Source of the DNA: Lysobacterales bacterium
GTDB lineage: Bacteria > Pseudomonadota > Gammaproteobacteria > Xanthomonadales > SZUA-5
Length of the DNA: 64,000 nucleotides
Assembly (NCBI GenBank): GCA_019187485.1
Contig: JABAQR010000031.1
Location: 66,399-130,398 of the forward strand
Reading direction: 5' to 3'
Shown: in pieces, positions 45,427 to 54,827 of the stretch
Layout: every line of letters starts with the position of its first letter
Numbering within the stretch: position 1 is the first letter of the stretch
Notes under the pieces: model-generated
Told to the model about the DNA's origin: nothing
What the model saw: only the letters and a program-made list of their open reading frames with translations
The model's database searches: none
Program-made: the position numbers and the translations under genes

Positions 45427-46221
45427 ATGAAACGACGCATGCTGATCACGGGCGCTTCCGCCGGCATCGGCGAAGCCTGCGCGCACGAGTGGGCGCGGCG
45501 CGGTTGGAACCTGCTCCTGACCGCGCGGCGGACGGATCGGCTGCAGACGCTGGCCGACACACTGAAAGCCGAGCACGGCTGCGATGCCGTGGTGATCGCG
45601 GCCGATCTCGCCGACCCGCTCGCCCCGGTGCAGCTGACCGAGGCGATCGAGGCGCGCGGCCTGCAGGTGGATGGCCTGATCAACAACGCCGGCTACGGCG
45701 TGCCGGGCACGCTGCTGTCGGTACCCTGGCGCACCCACGCCGACTTCCTGCGCGTGCTGCTGTGGGCGCCCACGGAGCTGACCTACCTGCTGCTGCCAGG
45801 CATGCAGCAGCGCGGTTTCGGGCGCATCGTCAACGTCGCCTCGCTCGCCGGCCTGGTGCCCGGGACCGCCGGGCACACGCTCTACGGCGCCACCAAGAGC
45901 TACCTGATCCGCTTCTCGCAGTCGCTGGCGCAGGAGACCCTGCCGCGCGGCGTGCACGTGACCGCACTCTGCCCCGGATTCACCTACAGCGAATTCCACG
46001 ACGTCAACCAGATGCGCGCGACGGTCTCCAAGATGCCGAAGTTCATGTGGATGGACGCGCAGACCGTCGCCCGTCAGGCCTTCGAAGCCAGCGAGCGTGG
46101 CGACATCGTCTACGTCAACGGCCGCTGGAACCGCTTCGTGCGCACCCTCACCAAGGTCTTACCGGATCGCCTCGCACTGGCACTGGTGTCGCGCCAGTCG
46201 CGCAAGTTCAGGCGCATCTGA
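45427..46221 (+). CDS. SDR-family oxidoreductase
   Basis: ATG 45427 follows AGGGAG. The 264-residue short-chain dehydrogenase has the nucleotide motif TGASAGIG at 8-15, NNAG at 86-89, and the catalytic triad Ser139, Tyr153 and Lys157 (YGATK). LLTARRTDRL with Arg after the second strand suggests NADPH. It resembles the DltE-like or general SDR branch with an Arg-rich C-terminal tail that may associate with membrane. The substrate cannot be named. It lies 61 bp after truB and could be cotranscribed. Confidence 0.9.
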   Translation: MKRRMLITGASAGIGEACAHEWARRGWNLLLTARRTDRLQTLADTLKAEHGCDAVVIAADLADPLAPVQLTEAIEARGLQVDGLINNAGYGVPGTLLSVPWRTHADFLRVLLWAPTELTYLLLPGMQQRGFGRIVNVASLAGLVPGTAGHTLYGATKSYLIRFSQSLAQETLPRGVHVTALCPGFTYSEFHDVNQMRATVSKMPKFMWMDAQTVARQAFEASERGDIVYVNGRWNRFVRTLTKVLPDRLALALVSRQSRKFRRI

Positions 46222-46323
46222 TCCGGACTCGCGGATGGCGAGAATCGGGAAGCAGTGCCGGCGTGCGCAGCGAGGTCCGGCGCAGGCAGAATTGCCCTCC
46301 ACCGACCCGCCGCGAGTGCCGCC

Positions 46324-47511
46324 ATGCCCTACCCCGCCCAGCAGCGCTTCCTGGCCGAACTCGCCGAGATCGAGGCCCAGGGCCTGAGCAAGCGCGAGCG
46401 CGTGATCGCCTCGCCACAGTCGGCGGAGATCACCCTGGCCGACGGTCGCAAGGTGCTGAACTTCTGCGCCAACAACTACCTCGGCCTCGCCGACCACCCG
46501 GCGGTGATCGCCGCCGCCAGGGAGGCGCTCGACAGCCACGGCTTCGGCATGGCGTCGGTGCGTTTCATCTGCGGAACGCAGGACCTCCACAAGCAACTGG
46601 AGGCGAGGATCAGCGAGTACTTCGGCAGCGAGGACAGCATCCTCTACGCCGCCTGCTTCGACGCCAACGGCGGCCTGTTCGAGCCGCTGCTCGGCGAGCA
46701 GGACGCGATCCTCTCGGACGCGCTGAACCACGCCTCGATCATCGACGGCGTGCGCCTGTGCAAGGCGCAGCGCTACCGCTACGCGAACGGCGACATGGTC
46801 GACCTCGAGAAGCAGTTGCAGGCCGCGAGCGGCGCGCGCACGCGCATGATCACTACCGATGGCGTGTTCAGCATGGACGGCGCGATCGCGCCGCTGGACC
46901 GGCTCACCGCGCTTGCCGAACAGTACGACGCGCTCGTGCACATCGACGAGTGTCACGCGACCGGCTTCCTCGGCCCGACCGGACGCGGCACCGCTGAAGT
47001 GCACGGCGTGATGGACAAGATCGACGTCTACACCTCGACGCTGGGCAAGGCGCTCGGCGGGGGCCTCGGCGGCTTCACCACCGGTCGCCGCGAGATCATC
47101 GAGTTGCTGCGCCAGCGCTCGCGCCCCTACCTGTTCTCGAATTCGTTGCCGCCAGCGGTGGTCGGCGCCAGTCTCAAGGTGCTGGAGTTGCTGTCCGGTG
47201 CCGATGGGTTACGCCGCAGGTTGGTCGAGAACCAGCAGCATTTCCGCGCGCGCATGGCCGCCGCCGGCTTCGACCTGAAGCCCGGCCAGCACCCGATCAC
47301 GCCGGTCATGCTCTACGACGCCAAGCTCGCGCAGACCTTCGCCGCGCGCCTGCTCGAGCACGGCATCTACGCGATCGGCTTCTTCTTCCCGGTGGTGCCG
47401 AAGGGCCAGGCGCGCATTCGCGTGCAGATCTCGGCGGCGCACACGCGCGCACACCTGGACCGCGCGGTGGAAGCCTTCATCGCGGTAGGCCGTGAACTGG
47501 GCGTGATTTGA
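46324..47511 (+). CDS. kbl: Glycine C-acetyltransferase (2-amino-3-ketobutyrate CoA ligase)
   Basis: The 395-residue PLP enzyme splits 2-amino-3-oxobutyrate with CoA into glycine and acetyl-CoA in threonine breakdown. The start region [15 protein letters not shown], the substrate loop [35 protein letters not shown] and PLP-binding Lys242 in [13 protein letters not shown] are diagnostic of Kbl within the alpha-oxoamine synthases. Length is normal. Threonine dehydrogenase (tdh), its usual partner, is not adjacent. Confidence 0.93.
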   Translation: MPYPAQQRFLAELAEIEAQGLSKRERVIASPQSAEITLADGRKVLNFCANNYLGLADHPAVIAAAREALDSHGFGMASVRFICGTQDLHKQLEARISEYFGSEDSILYAACFDANGGLFEPLLGEQDAILSDALNHASIIDGVRLCKAQRYRYANGDMVDLEKQLQAASGARTRMITTDGVFSMDGAIAPLDRLTALAEQYDALVHIDECHATGFLGPTGRGTAEVHGVMDKIDVYTSTLGKALGGGLGGFTTGRREIIELLRQRSRPYLFSNSLPPAVVGASLKVLELLSGADGLRRRLVENQQHFRARMAAAGFDLKPGQHPITPVMLYDAKLAQTFAARLLEHGIYAIGFFFPVVPKGQARIRVQISAAHTRAHLDRAVEAFIAVGRELGVI

Positions 47512-47671
47512 TCGGCCCGGTCGACGGCGCGCGATGACCTGCTGCCCGCGACCGGCCTTCATTCCACGCAGGCAGAGCCCGGAAATGCCGGGGAAAAATC
47601 CCGGATTTCTGCACCGTCCGGCACATCCCGCAGCGTATCGTCGGCGCGTCGCATCCCAGGCAGGAACGCAC

Positions 47672-49822
47672 ATGTCCTTGCGCACGCAGTTCGCCGTCGT
47701 ATTCGCATTCTTCGTCTTCGCCGTCGGTGCGCGCGCGCATGCCCAGGACCTCTACGACACCACGGTGCTGCGCACCATCAACCTGCAGTTCCACGACGCC
47801 GACTGGCTGACGCGGCTGCGCAACAACTACGCCTCGCAGACGCTGATCCTGGCCGACCTGACGATCGCCGGGCAGACCTACCCGAACGTCGGCGTGCGCA
47901 TCCGCGGCAACACCTCGTACACGCAACTGCCATCGGACTCGCTGAAGTTCTCGCTGAAAGTGGAACTGGACTTCGTCGACACCAACCAGGAGCTGTGGGG
48001 CTACGAGGAGCTGAACCTCAACAACGGCTTCCGCGACCCGACCTTCATGCGCGAGGTCAGCTTCAACAACTACGTCGCGCAGTTCGTGCCGAACCCGCGC
48101 GCGAACCACGTGGTGTTGACCCTGAACGGCGAGAACTGGGGCGTCTACAACAACATCCAGCACACCGACAAGCGCATGTACCGGCGCTATTTCGAGAATG
48201 CCGACGGGATGCGCGTGCTGTGCGCGAACCAGCCGAATGGCCCGGGACTGCGCTACAACGGCCCGAATGCCTCCGGCTACACGATTTACGAGATCCAGCA
48301 GGATGGCGGCCTCGCGAACCCGATCGGGGCGCTGATCGCGGTGACCGACGCGCTGACGAACTTCTCGCTGAGCAATCCGCCGGCGATCGACGCGCTGTTC
48401 GCGATCGATCCCTCGACCTGGGCGGTGGTGATGGAGAACTTCCTGACCGACGACGACAGCTATGTCAACAAGGGCTGCGACTTCCTGGTCTACCGCGACC
48501 CGCTCGACGGCCGCACCCACCTGACGCCGCGCGATGCCAACGAGACCTTCAGCCAGGCCACCTGGGCACCGACCCGCAATTTCACGCAGACCACCAAGCC
48601 GCTCTTGAATCGCGTGCTCTCGGTGCCGGAACTGCGCCAGCGCTTCTTCGCGCACTACCGCGTGGCCCGGCGCGACCTCACGATGGCCTATTTCGGGCCG
48701 ATCTTCGACGCGCAGCGCGCGCTGATCGACGCCGCGGTCCAGGCCGACCCCAAGAAGCTGTATTCGTACACGCTGTTCCAGCAGAACTTCACGCAGACCG
48801 TGAACATGCCGATTCCGGGCCTCGGTGGCGGCAACATCATTGGCCTGCAACAGTTCGTGGAACAGCGCGCGAGTTTCCTCGACACCGTGGCCGAACTGGT
48901 GGCGCCGGGTCCGACGATCAGCGCCGCTGCGGCCAGCAACAACTTCCCGGCGCCGGCCGAGATCGTGGTCATCACCGCCAACGTGGCGGCGAATGGCAGC
49001 GGCGTTGGTGCGGTCGAGTTGTACTACCGGCCGCAGCGCGACGGCCTGTACCTGCGCACACCGATGTTCGACGACGGCGCGCACGGTGATGGTGGCGCCG
49101 GCGACGGCGTGTGGGGCGTGACCCTGCCGGTGGCCGGCACCTCCGGCCAGCGCGTCGCCTGGTACGTGTCGGCGCGCTCCTCCAACAGCTTCCAGTCGCT
49201 GTCCTTCCTGCCCGAGAAGACCGAGCGCGCGCCGCGCATCGTCGACTTCTTCCAGGGCACGCCCGAGGGCATGCGCATCAGTGAGTGGATGTACTCGGGC
49301 GGCAGCGGCGAGTTCATCGAGTTCACCAACACCACCGGCGCCGCCATCGACCTGACGGGCTGGAGCCTCGACGACGACCACGCCACCGCCGGCGCCTTCA
49401 GCCTCTCGGCCTTCGGAGTCGTCGCACCCGGCGAATCGGTGGTCGTCACCGAGGCCGATGCCGCGGCCTTCCGCAGCGCCTGGAACCTGGCGCCGACGGT
49501 CAAGGTGATCGGTTCCTTCGGCAGCGTCGGCGGCGGCAACAACCTCGGCCGCAATGACCAGATCCATCTATTCGACAGCGGCGCCGCCTTGCAGGACCGC
49601 CTCTGGTATGGCGACCAGACCTATCCCGGCAGCATCCGTACCCAGAACCGCAGCGGACAGGTCGGGTGCGACGCGGTGGGGCTGAATCAGTTGCCCGCGT
49701 GGACACTCTCTACGGTCGGCGACGTCTTCGGCTCCTACGCGGCGACGTCGGGCGATGTGGGTACGCCCGGAAGCAGCGTGGTCGCGCAGTGCGGCGGAAT
49801 GTTCGCGGATGGCTTCGAGTAA
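47672..49822 (+). CDS. Secreted CotH-like protein with lamin-tail domain and FADGFE C-terminus
   Basis: ATG 47672 follows AGGA. The 716-residue product has a signal peptide (VVFAFFVFAVGARAHAQ). Residues from about 30 to 420 match the CotH kinase-like family: VGVRIRGNTSY, NGENWGVYNNIQHTDKRMYR, and a DFLVYRDPLDG-TPRDANETF segment. A beta-sandwich region follows, then a lamin-tail domain at about 535-640 (ISEWMYSGGSGEFIEFTNTT, DLTGWSLDDD). The chain ends QCGGMFADGFE. CotH proteins can phosphorylate other proteins; activity here is not shown. The terminal FADGFE recalls secreted Xanthomonadales proteins and may be a sorting tag. Confidence 0.85.
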   Translation: MSLRTQFAVVFAFFVFAVGARAHAQDLYDTTVLRTINLQFHDADWLTRLRNNYASQTLILADLTIAGQTYPNVGVRIRGNTSYTQLPSDSLKFSLKVELDFVDTNQELWGYEELNLNNGFRDPTFMREVSFNNYVAQFVPNPRANHVVLTLNGENWGVYNNIQHTDKRMYRRYFENADGMRVLCANQPNGPGLRYNGPNASGYTIYEIQQDGGLANPIGALIAVTDALTNFSLSNPPAIDALFAIDPSTWAVVMENFLTDDDSYVNKGCDFLVYRDPLDGRTHLTPRDANETFSQATWAPTRNFTQTTKPLLNRVLSVPELRQRFFAHYRVARRDLTMAYFGPIFDAQRALIDAAVQADPKKLYSYTLFQQNFTQTVNMPIPGLGGGNIIGLQQFVEQRASFLDTVAELVAPGPTISAAAASNNFPAPAEIVVITANVAANGSGVGAVELYYRPQRDGLYLRTPMFDDGAHGDGGAGDGVWGVTLPVAGTSGQRVAWYVSARSSNSFQSLSFLPEKTERAPRIVDFFQGTPEGMRISEWMYSGGSGEFIEFTNTTGAAIDLTGWSLDDDHATAGAFSLSAFGVVAPGESVVVTEADAAAFRSAWNLAPTVKVIGSFGSVGGGNNLGRNDQIHLFDSGAALQDRLWYGDQTYPGSIRTQNRSGQVGCDAVGLNQLPAWTLSTVGDVFGSYAATSGDVGTPGSSVVAQCGGMFADGFE

Positions 49823-49918
49823 GCTTCTCACCGGGGCTCCCGACCCGTGAGGAACGAGACGTCGGCCATGAATGGCCGGCCCGCAAATCCAGTGCGCAAG
49901 CGATGAATTTCGCCCATT

Positions 49919-49941
49919 CGTTTCTTCCCGGCCGCTCGTCC
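49919..49941. repeat. Short dispersed intergenic repeat, copy 2
   Basis: CGTTTCTTCCCGGCCGCTCG matches the copy at 24009-24031 with few changes. Here it is also the left arm of a hairpin: TTTCTTCCCGGC pairs with GCCGGGATGAAA just downstream, one mismatch. The 273-bp gap 49823-50095 also holds CGGCCAT-GA-ATGGCCG near 49863 and an ACACAAAGGCGCA stretch. No gene is seen in it. Confidence 0.4.
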
Positions 49942-50095
49942 CCGCCGGGATGAAACAGGGTGGTGTTGCGCGGAACGGAAGACGCTGGAGGCGGGAACAC
50001 GAATTGGAAACCGGCAAGGACACAAAGGCGCACTAGACTAAGCACGCAGCACCTCCACGACGTCATCGCTGCCCGCGTCGCGAGTGATCCTTCCG

Positions 50096-51364
50096 ATGAG
50101 CGCCGAACAAACATCCACCTGGCAGCAACTGCTGAGCGTGCGCCGCGAGGAACGTGCGCCGCTGGCACTGGCCGCGCTGGGCGCCTTCGCGGTGATGGCG
50201 GGCTATTTCATCCTGCGGCCGATCCGTGATCAGATGGGCGTCGCCGGCGGTGTCGAAAACCTGCCCTGGCTGTTCACCGCGACCCTGCTGGCGATGCTCG
50301 CGGTCAATCCGCTGTACGCCTGGCTGGTATCGCGCTGCACCCGCATCGAAGTCATCGAAATCAGCTACCGCGCGCTGGGACTGTGCCTGGTCATTTTCTG
50401 GATCGCGCTGATGGCGCTGCCGGGTGGCTCGGTATGGACCGGCCGGGTGTTCTTCGTCTGGGTGTCGGTCTACAACTTGTTCGCGCTCAGCGTGTTCTGG
50501 GCGCTGATGGCGGACGCCTGGCGTGGTGACTCCTCTCGCCGGCTGTACGGGATCATCGCCGCCGGCGCCACCGTTGGTGCGGTCGCCGGCGGTGCGCTGA
50601 CCGCCACGCTGGTGGAGGTGATCGGGCAGCCGGCGCTGCTGCTGGTCTCGCTGGCGCTGCTGGAGGCCGCGGTGTGGTGCTTGCGCGCCTTCGAACAGCC
50701 CGGCGCGCTGGCGGAGGCACCGCTGGTCCGAGAGCCGGTGGGCGGCGGTGCACTCGACGGCCTGCGTGCGGCACTGCGCTCGCCCTATCTGCTCGGCATC
50801 TGCGCCTACACGCTGCTGTACACCGTGGGATCGACCTTCCTCTATTTCCTGCAAGCACAGGTGGTCGATGCGATGGTCGACGGGCCGACCGCGCAGACCC
50901 GATGGTTTGCGCAGGTGGACCTGGTCGTCAACTCGCTGACGCTGATGCTGCAACTGTTCCTGACCGGGAGGCTGATGACACGCCTGGGCCTCGGCCTGAC
51001 CCTCGCCGCGCTGCCGCTGGTCAGCCTGGTCGGTTTCGCCGGTCTCGGGCTGTGGCCGGTGCTGGGCGTCGTGGTGGTGTTCACGGTGGCACGTCGAGTC
51101 AGCAACTTCGCGTTTTCGCGCCCGGCGCGCGAAGCGCTGTTCGTGCCGCTGCCGCGCGAGCAGAAGTACAAGGCAAAGAATCTGGTGGACACCGCGGTCT
51201 ACCGCACCGGCGACCAGATCGGAGCCTGGACCAGTGGCGCCCTGGGCGCACTCGGTCTGGGCATTACCGGTCTCGCCTGGGTGGCGGTACCGCTGTCGGC
51301 GCTGTGGTTGCTGCTCGCGATCTGGCTGGGACGCCAGTACACGGCGCAACAACCGCCGGACTGA
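50096..51364 (+). CDS. MFS/NTP-carrier-like membrane transporter
   Basis: ATG 50096 gives 422 residues; a GTG at 50084 would add four. About twelve transmembrane helices can be counted. AFAVMAGYFILRPIRDQMG near the N-terminus and the fourth-helix region VFWALMADAWRGDSSRRLYG are typical of the NTP/NDP antiporter (Tlc/Npt) and related MFS group. Free-living proteobacteria carry such homologues without known nucleotide exchange, so the substrate is open. It starts a new run of plus-strand genes and is followed 93 bp later by the GspE-like ATPase gene. Confidence 0.82.
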   Translation: MSAEQTSTWQQLLSVRREERAPLALAALGAFAVMAGYFILRPIRDQMGVAGGVENLPWLFTATLLAMLAVNPLYAWLVSRCTRIEVIEISYRALGLCLVIFWIALMALPGGSVWTGRVFFVWVSVYNLFALSVFWALMADAWRGDSSRRLYGIIAAGATVGAVAGGALTATLVEVIGQPALLLVSLALLEAAVWCLRAFEQPGALAEAPLVREPVGGGALDGLRAALRSPYLLGICAYTLLYTVGSTFLYFLQAQVVDAMVDGPTAQTRWFAQVDLVVNSLTLMLQLFLTGRLMTRLGLGLTLAALPLVSLVGFAGLGLWPVLGVVVVFTVARRVSNFAFSRPAREALFVPLPREQKYKAKNLVDTAVYRTGDQIGAWTSGALGALGLGITGLAWVAVPLSALWLLLAIWLGRQYTAQQPPD

Positions 51365-51457
51365 GGGCGCCGACGGGCGCACACTTGACCGTCGACAAGC
51401 TCGAGCAAACGCGCGCTGCTAGCCTCGCGCGCTCGGTGATCGCGTACAGGGGCGCGC

Positions 51458-53182
51458 ATGGCGGAGTCCGTGGAACACTCGGCTGTGGTCGAGCGCGCGC
51501 GCGGCGGTGGCGACAACGGTGCACGCATCGTGCTGCTGGAGTCGCTGGACGACGTGCGCCGCTGGATGGACGTCGAGGAGGCAACACCGCTGACGCAGTT
51601 GAAAGGTTTCAAGCTGATCGGACTCGAAGATGCCCTGGACCTGCGCCGCGACGATCCGGAGCTCGCCTCGGTCGTCGAGCGCGCCGCACGGCTGGGTCTG
51701 CCGCTGCTGGAGGCGCCCTATCCGGATGCGGAGCCGGCGGTGCGCGACCTGCTGCCGGCGCCGATGTCGCGGCGCCTGAACGCGCTGCCGCTGGCCAGCA
51801 AGGGGCCACTGCTGGCGGTGCTGCTGAACGATCCGGAGGGTGCGCACCTGATCGAGTTCGCGGTCTCGCGGCGGGTGGTGCCGATCCTCGCGCGCCTGAA
51901 CCTGGTGCGCCTCGGCCTGTCGCGCCAGTTCGACCGCAGCGAGGACGAGGCGATGGTGCGCCGCCTCGGCCTGGATCCACGCAAGTCCCCGGGCAGCGAC
52001 GTCCACGAGGAGGAAGTCGAGCGGCTGTCGGCCGAGCAGCCGGTGGTCAAGGTGGTGGCGGATTTCATCGATGCCGCGATCCAGCGGCGCGCCTCGGACA
52101 TCCACATCCGCCCGGGTCCGGACACCTGCGAGCTGCTCTACCGCATCGACGGCGACCTGGTCTCGGTGCGCCGCTTCCTGCGCATCCTGCTGCCGGCGAT
52201 CGTCTCGCGCATCAAGGTCATCGGCGGCATGAACCTGGCCGAGCACCGCGTGCCGCAGGACGGCCGCGCGAGTGCGAAGAGCGGCACGATGGAAGTCGAC
52301 CTGCGGATCTCGGTGATCCCGACCATCCACGGCGAGGCGGTGGTGATCCGCATCCTCAACACCGCCTTCGGCCTGCGCAGCGTCGCCGAGATCGGCTTCG
52401 GCCCACGCGACGAACAGTTGTTCCGCGACTGCCTGGAGCGCGGCCAGGGCATGTTGCTGGTGACCGGTCCCACCGGCTCCGGCAAGTCGACCACGCTGTA
52501 CGCGGCAGTACTCGAATGCCGCAAGCAGAACGTCAACATCATCACCGTCGAGGATCCGGTCGAGGCGAAGATCGAGGACGTGTTGCAGGTGCAGATCAAC
52601 CGCGCGGCGGGACTGACCTTCGCGCGCACGCTGCGCAATATCCTGCGCCACGATCCGGACGTCGTGATGGTCGGCGAGATCCGCGACCAGGAGACAGCCG
52701 AGATCGCGGTCGAGAGCGCGCTGACCGGCCACCTGGTGTTCTCGACCCTGCACACCAACAATGCCGCCACCACGATCACGCGCCTGCTCGACCTCGGCGT
52801 GCTGCCCTTCCTGCTGAAGTCCACGCTGCTGGCGGTGCTCGCGCAGCGCCTCGGCCGGCGCAATTGCAAGCACTGCAAGGTACCCGAACCGGTCGATCCG
52901 CACGTGCGCCAGGTGCTGGGCGTCGGCCAGGACGAGATCTTCTACGTCGGCCAGGGTTGTCCGAAATGTGAGGGCCGCGGCGTCAAGGGTCGCATCGGCA
53001 TCTACGAATTGCTGCCGATCACGCCCGAGATCGCGCGCATGATCGTCCCCGGCGCCGACGCCAACGCGATCCACGCGCTGGCGGTCGAACAGGGCATGAC
53101 CTCGATCACTCGCAACGCCGTCGCCCTCGCCCGCGCCGGCGTGATCTCGCTGCAGGAGGCTTTCAGCGTGCGCGTCGACTAG
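51458..53182 (+). CDS. GspE/PilB-family type II/IV secretion ATPase
   Basis: The 574-residue cytoplasmic hexameric ATPase has a Walker A GPTGSGKST near 336-344, an Asp box TVEDPVE, Walker B VVMVGEIRD and His box STLHTNN. A C-terminal zinc motif CKHC...CPKC is present. The first 190 residues are unlike the usual GspE N1E domain and may contact another partner. Such ATPases power pseudopilus or pilus assembly or relatives. No other secretion or pilus gene lies near, so it is an orphan; its system cannot be named. Confidence 0.88.
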   Translation: MAESVEHSAVVERARGGGDNGARIVLLESLDDVRRWMDVEEATPLTQLKGFKLIGLEDALDLRRDDPELASVVERAARLGLPLLEAPYPDAEPAVRDLLPAPMSRRLNALPLASKGPLLAVLLNDPEGAHLIEFAVSRRVVPILARLNLVRLGLSRQFDRSEDEAMVRRLGLDPRKSPGSDVHEEEVERLSAEQPVVKVVADFIDAAIQRRASDIHIRPGPDTCELLYRIDGDLVSVRRFLRILLPAIVSRIKVIGGMNLAEHRVPQDGRASAKSGTMEVDLRISVIPTIHGEAVVIRILNTAFGLRSVAEIGFGPRDEQLFRDCLERGQGMLLVTGPTGSGKSTTLYAAVLECRKQNVNIITVEDPVEAKIEDVLQVQINRAAGLTFARTLRNILRHDPDVVMVGEIRDQETAEIAVESALTGHLVFSTLHTNNAATTITRLLDLGVLPFLLKSTLLAVLAQRLGRRNCKHCKVPEPVDPHVRQVLGVGQDEIFYVGQGCPKCEGRGVKGRIGIYELLPITPEIARMIVPGADANAIHALAVEQGMTSITRNAVALARAGVISLQEAFSVRVD

Positions 53183-53225
53183 CGCATGCACAGGGGGTGC
53201 GTCGACTGCAGACGCAGGTCACGCT

Positions 53226-53341
53226 GTCCGCTGCGCGGACAACGTGACCTACATCGGTGACCTGGCCGGTTGCGCGTCACGTAGTCCGCTGCGCGGACAA
53301 CGTGACCTACATCGGTAACCTGCCCAGCGGCGTGTCACGTA
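53226..53341. repeat. Two tandem 58-bp repeats, each with a small hairpin
   Basis: GTCCGCTGCGCGGACAACGT followed by GACCTACATCGGT occurs at 53226 and again at 53284. A third fragment (CACGTAGTGACCTAC) abuts the nadV stop. Each unit opens with the palindrome GTCCGC-TGC-GCGGAC. The array lies between the convergent secretion-ATPase and nadV genes, where it might stop transcription from both sides. TCCGCTGCGCGG also occurs in the gap near 28458. Confidence 0.75.
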
Positions 53342-53346
53342 GTGAC

Positions 53347-54768
53347 CTACAAGCGCTCCGCGGCCGCGCGTGCGCGCACGTCGGCGAAATTCTGGTCGCG
53401 CAGCAGGCGACCGTTCTCCCAGACGGTCTCGAGCGCCTCGACGTATCCCTCCGGGATCGGCAGCGTCTCCGGATCGGCATCCAGCGGGATCGGCAAGGTG
53501 CGCCAGCCGCTGCCGTCGGTGGCGCGCAGCAGAGTCATGCGGCCGCGCTTGCTCTGTTTGCCCTTGTCGGTCACGGGCTCCTTCCAGACATCGATCCAGC
53601 GCCCACCGACGCGCGCCGCCGAGCATTTCAGCGCGAACTTCTGGGTGTCGCGGTTGAGCTGCTGCAGCAGGCCACCACCCATGCCGAAGGCGAGGTTGTC
53701 GGTGGCGTAGCCGGCGGAGGTCACGCGCTCCAGGATCGCGCGCAGGCTGACCGGGTTGATGCCATCGCCCTGGATCAGGCGCACGTGCTTCAGCACCCGG
53801 AAGCCCTTGGAGTTGAGTTCGTGGCCGAAGGCCTGGTCCAGCAGTTCCAGGCAGCGGTGCACCACTTCCACCGGATCGCCCGAATCCGGGCGCACCACCA
53901 GCGTGGCGCCGGAGCGGATCACTTCCTCGCGCAATGTGCGCCCCCAGTGTTCGCGGATCGCGTGGTAGATGTCGTAGCTGTCGGAGACCACCGCGACGAT
54001 CCCGCCGGGTCGCGCGAACTGGGTCAGCATGTTGCGGTAGGCGTCGACCTCGCGTTCGCGGCCCCAACTGGTGATGGTGCTGTGCTCGGCGGCCGGGATC
54101 GAAAACCCGGCCATCGGTTCGTGGTACCAGGCACGCGCCGCGAGCACGCCGGCGATGGTGTCGGTGCCCAGGAAGTTGACCAGGTGCGCCGCACCGCCGA
54201 GCGCGGCCGATTCATGGCTGGAGACGCCGCGCGCGCCGAAATCGTGCAGCTTGAAGGGCAGTTGCGCGACCGGATCGTCGCTGCTGCGTTCGAGGAACTG
54301 GCGGATGGTCTGGCGCGCGTGCCAGCTGATCGTCGCCACCGTGACCGGGTACCACAGCCGCAGCAGCATGGTCTCGAGGTAGGACGGCACCCACGCCGCC
54401 TGCGGATCGGTGGACTCGATGGTCACCAGCGCCTGGTGGGTGGGCACCACCGAGCCCTCCGGCACCGCGCGGATGCGCAGCGGCAGGCGGCCGCCGTGAA
54501 CGTCGACGACGCGCCGCCAGCCCGCGGCGTTGAAGGGTTCGCCGTGCGCGGCGAAGAAATCGCGCGCCTCGTCGATGTCGAGGTGGGTGACCGGGCGCGC
54601 GAGGTATTCCTTGAGGATCGCCTGCAGGCCGAAGAACACGGTGCGGTCGTAAACGCCACCGCGCGACTCCACGTAGAAGAAAGTGGCGTCGGTGTCCGGC
54701 GGGTACTGCAGCCAGTGGCTGGCCTTGTAGCTGTCGGTGTTCAGCAGCAGGTTGTCGAGGCAATGCAT
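53347..54768 (-). CDS. nadV: Nicotinamide phosphoribosyltransferase
   Basis: ATG 54768 follows GGAGC. The 473-residue enzyme makes nicotinamide mononucleotide from nicotinamide and PRPP. LLNTDSYKASHWLQYPPDT at the start, FHDFGARGVSSHESAALGG-like KLHDFGARG, IPAAEHSTITSWG, VVSDSYDIYHAI and VVRPDSGDP are the NAMPT-family motifs. It lies 59 bp after nadM, which adenylates its product, so the two form a short salvage route to NAD that bypasses deamidation. Confidence 0.96.
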   Translation of the reverse strand: MHCLDNLLLNTDSYKASHWLQYPPDTDATFFYVESRGGVYDRTVFFGLQAILKEYLARPVTHLDIDEARDFFAAHGEPFNAAGWRRVVDVHGGRLPLRIRAVPEGSVVPTHQALVTIESTDPQAAWVPSYLETMLLRLWYPVTVATISWHARQTIRQFLERSSDDPVAQLPFKLHDFGARGVSSHESAALGGAAHLVNFLGTDTIAGVLAARAWYHEPMAGFSIPAAEHSTITSWGREREVDAYRNMLTQFARPGGIVAVVSDSYDIYHAIREHWGRTLREEVIRSGATLVVRPDSGDPVEVVHRCLELLDQAFGHELNSKGFRVLKHVRLIQGDGINPVSLRAILERVTSAGYATDNLAFGMGGGLLQQLNRDTQKFALKCSAARVGGRWIDVWKEPVTDKGKQSKRGRMTLLRATDGSGWRTLPIPLDADPETLPIPEGYVEALETVWENGRLLRDQNFADVRARAAAERL

Positions 54769-54797
54769 GACGGAAGCTCCTTCTCGTCGATGATCAG

Positions 54798-54816
54798 CCG
54801 GCGGTCTGTCCGCCGG
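54798..54816 (-). promoter_or_regulatory. Hairpin between nadM and nadV, shared with the gap upstream of nadM
   Basis: CCGGCGG-TCTGT-CCGCCGG is a perfect 7-bp inverted repeat. Its core GCGGTCTGTCCGC recurs at 55911-55923 upstream of nadM. It could be an operator, an RNA processing site or a dispersed repeat. Confidence 0.4.
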
Positions 54817-54827
54817 ACCGGTGTGGG

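Noticed and set aside
47579..47610. Hairpin GAAATGCCGGG...CCCGGATTTC upstream of the CotH gene as a kbl terminator
   Set aside because: The stem has internal mismatches and no T-run follows; left out as unsupported.
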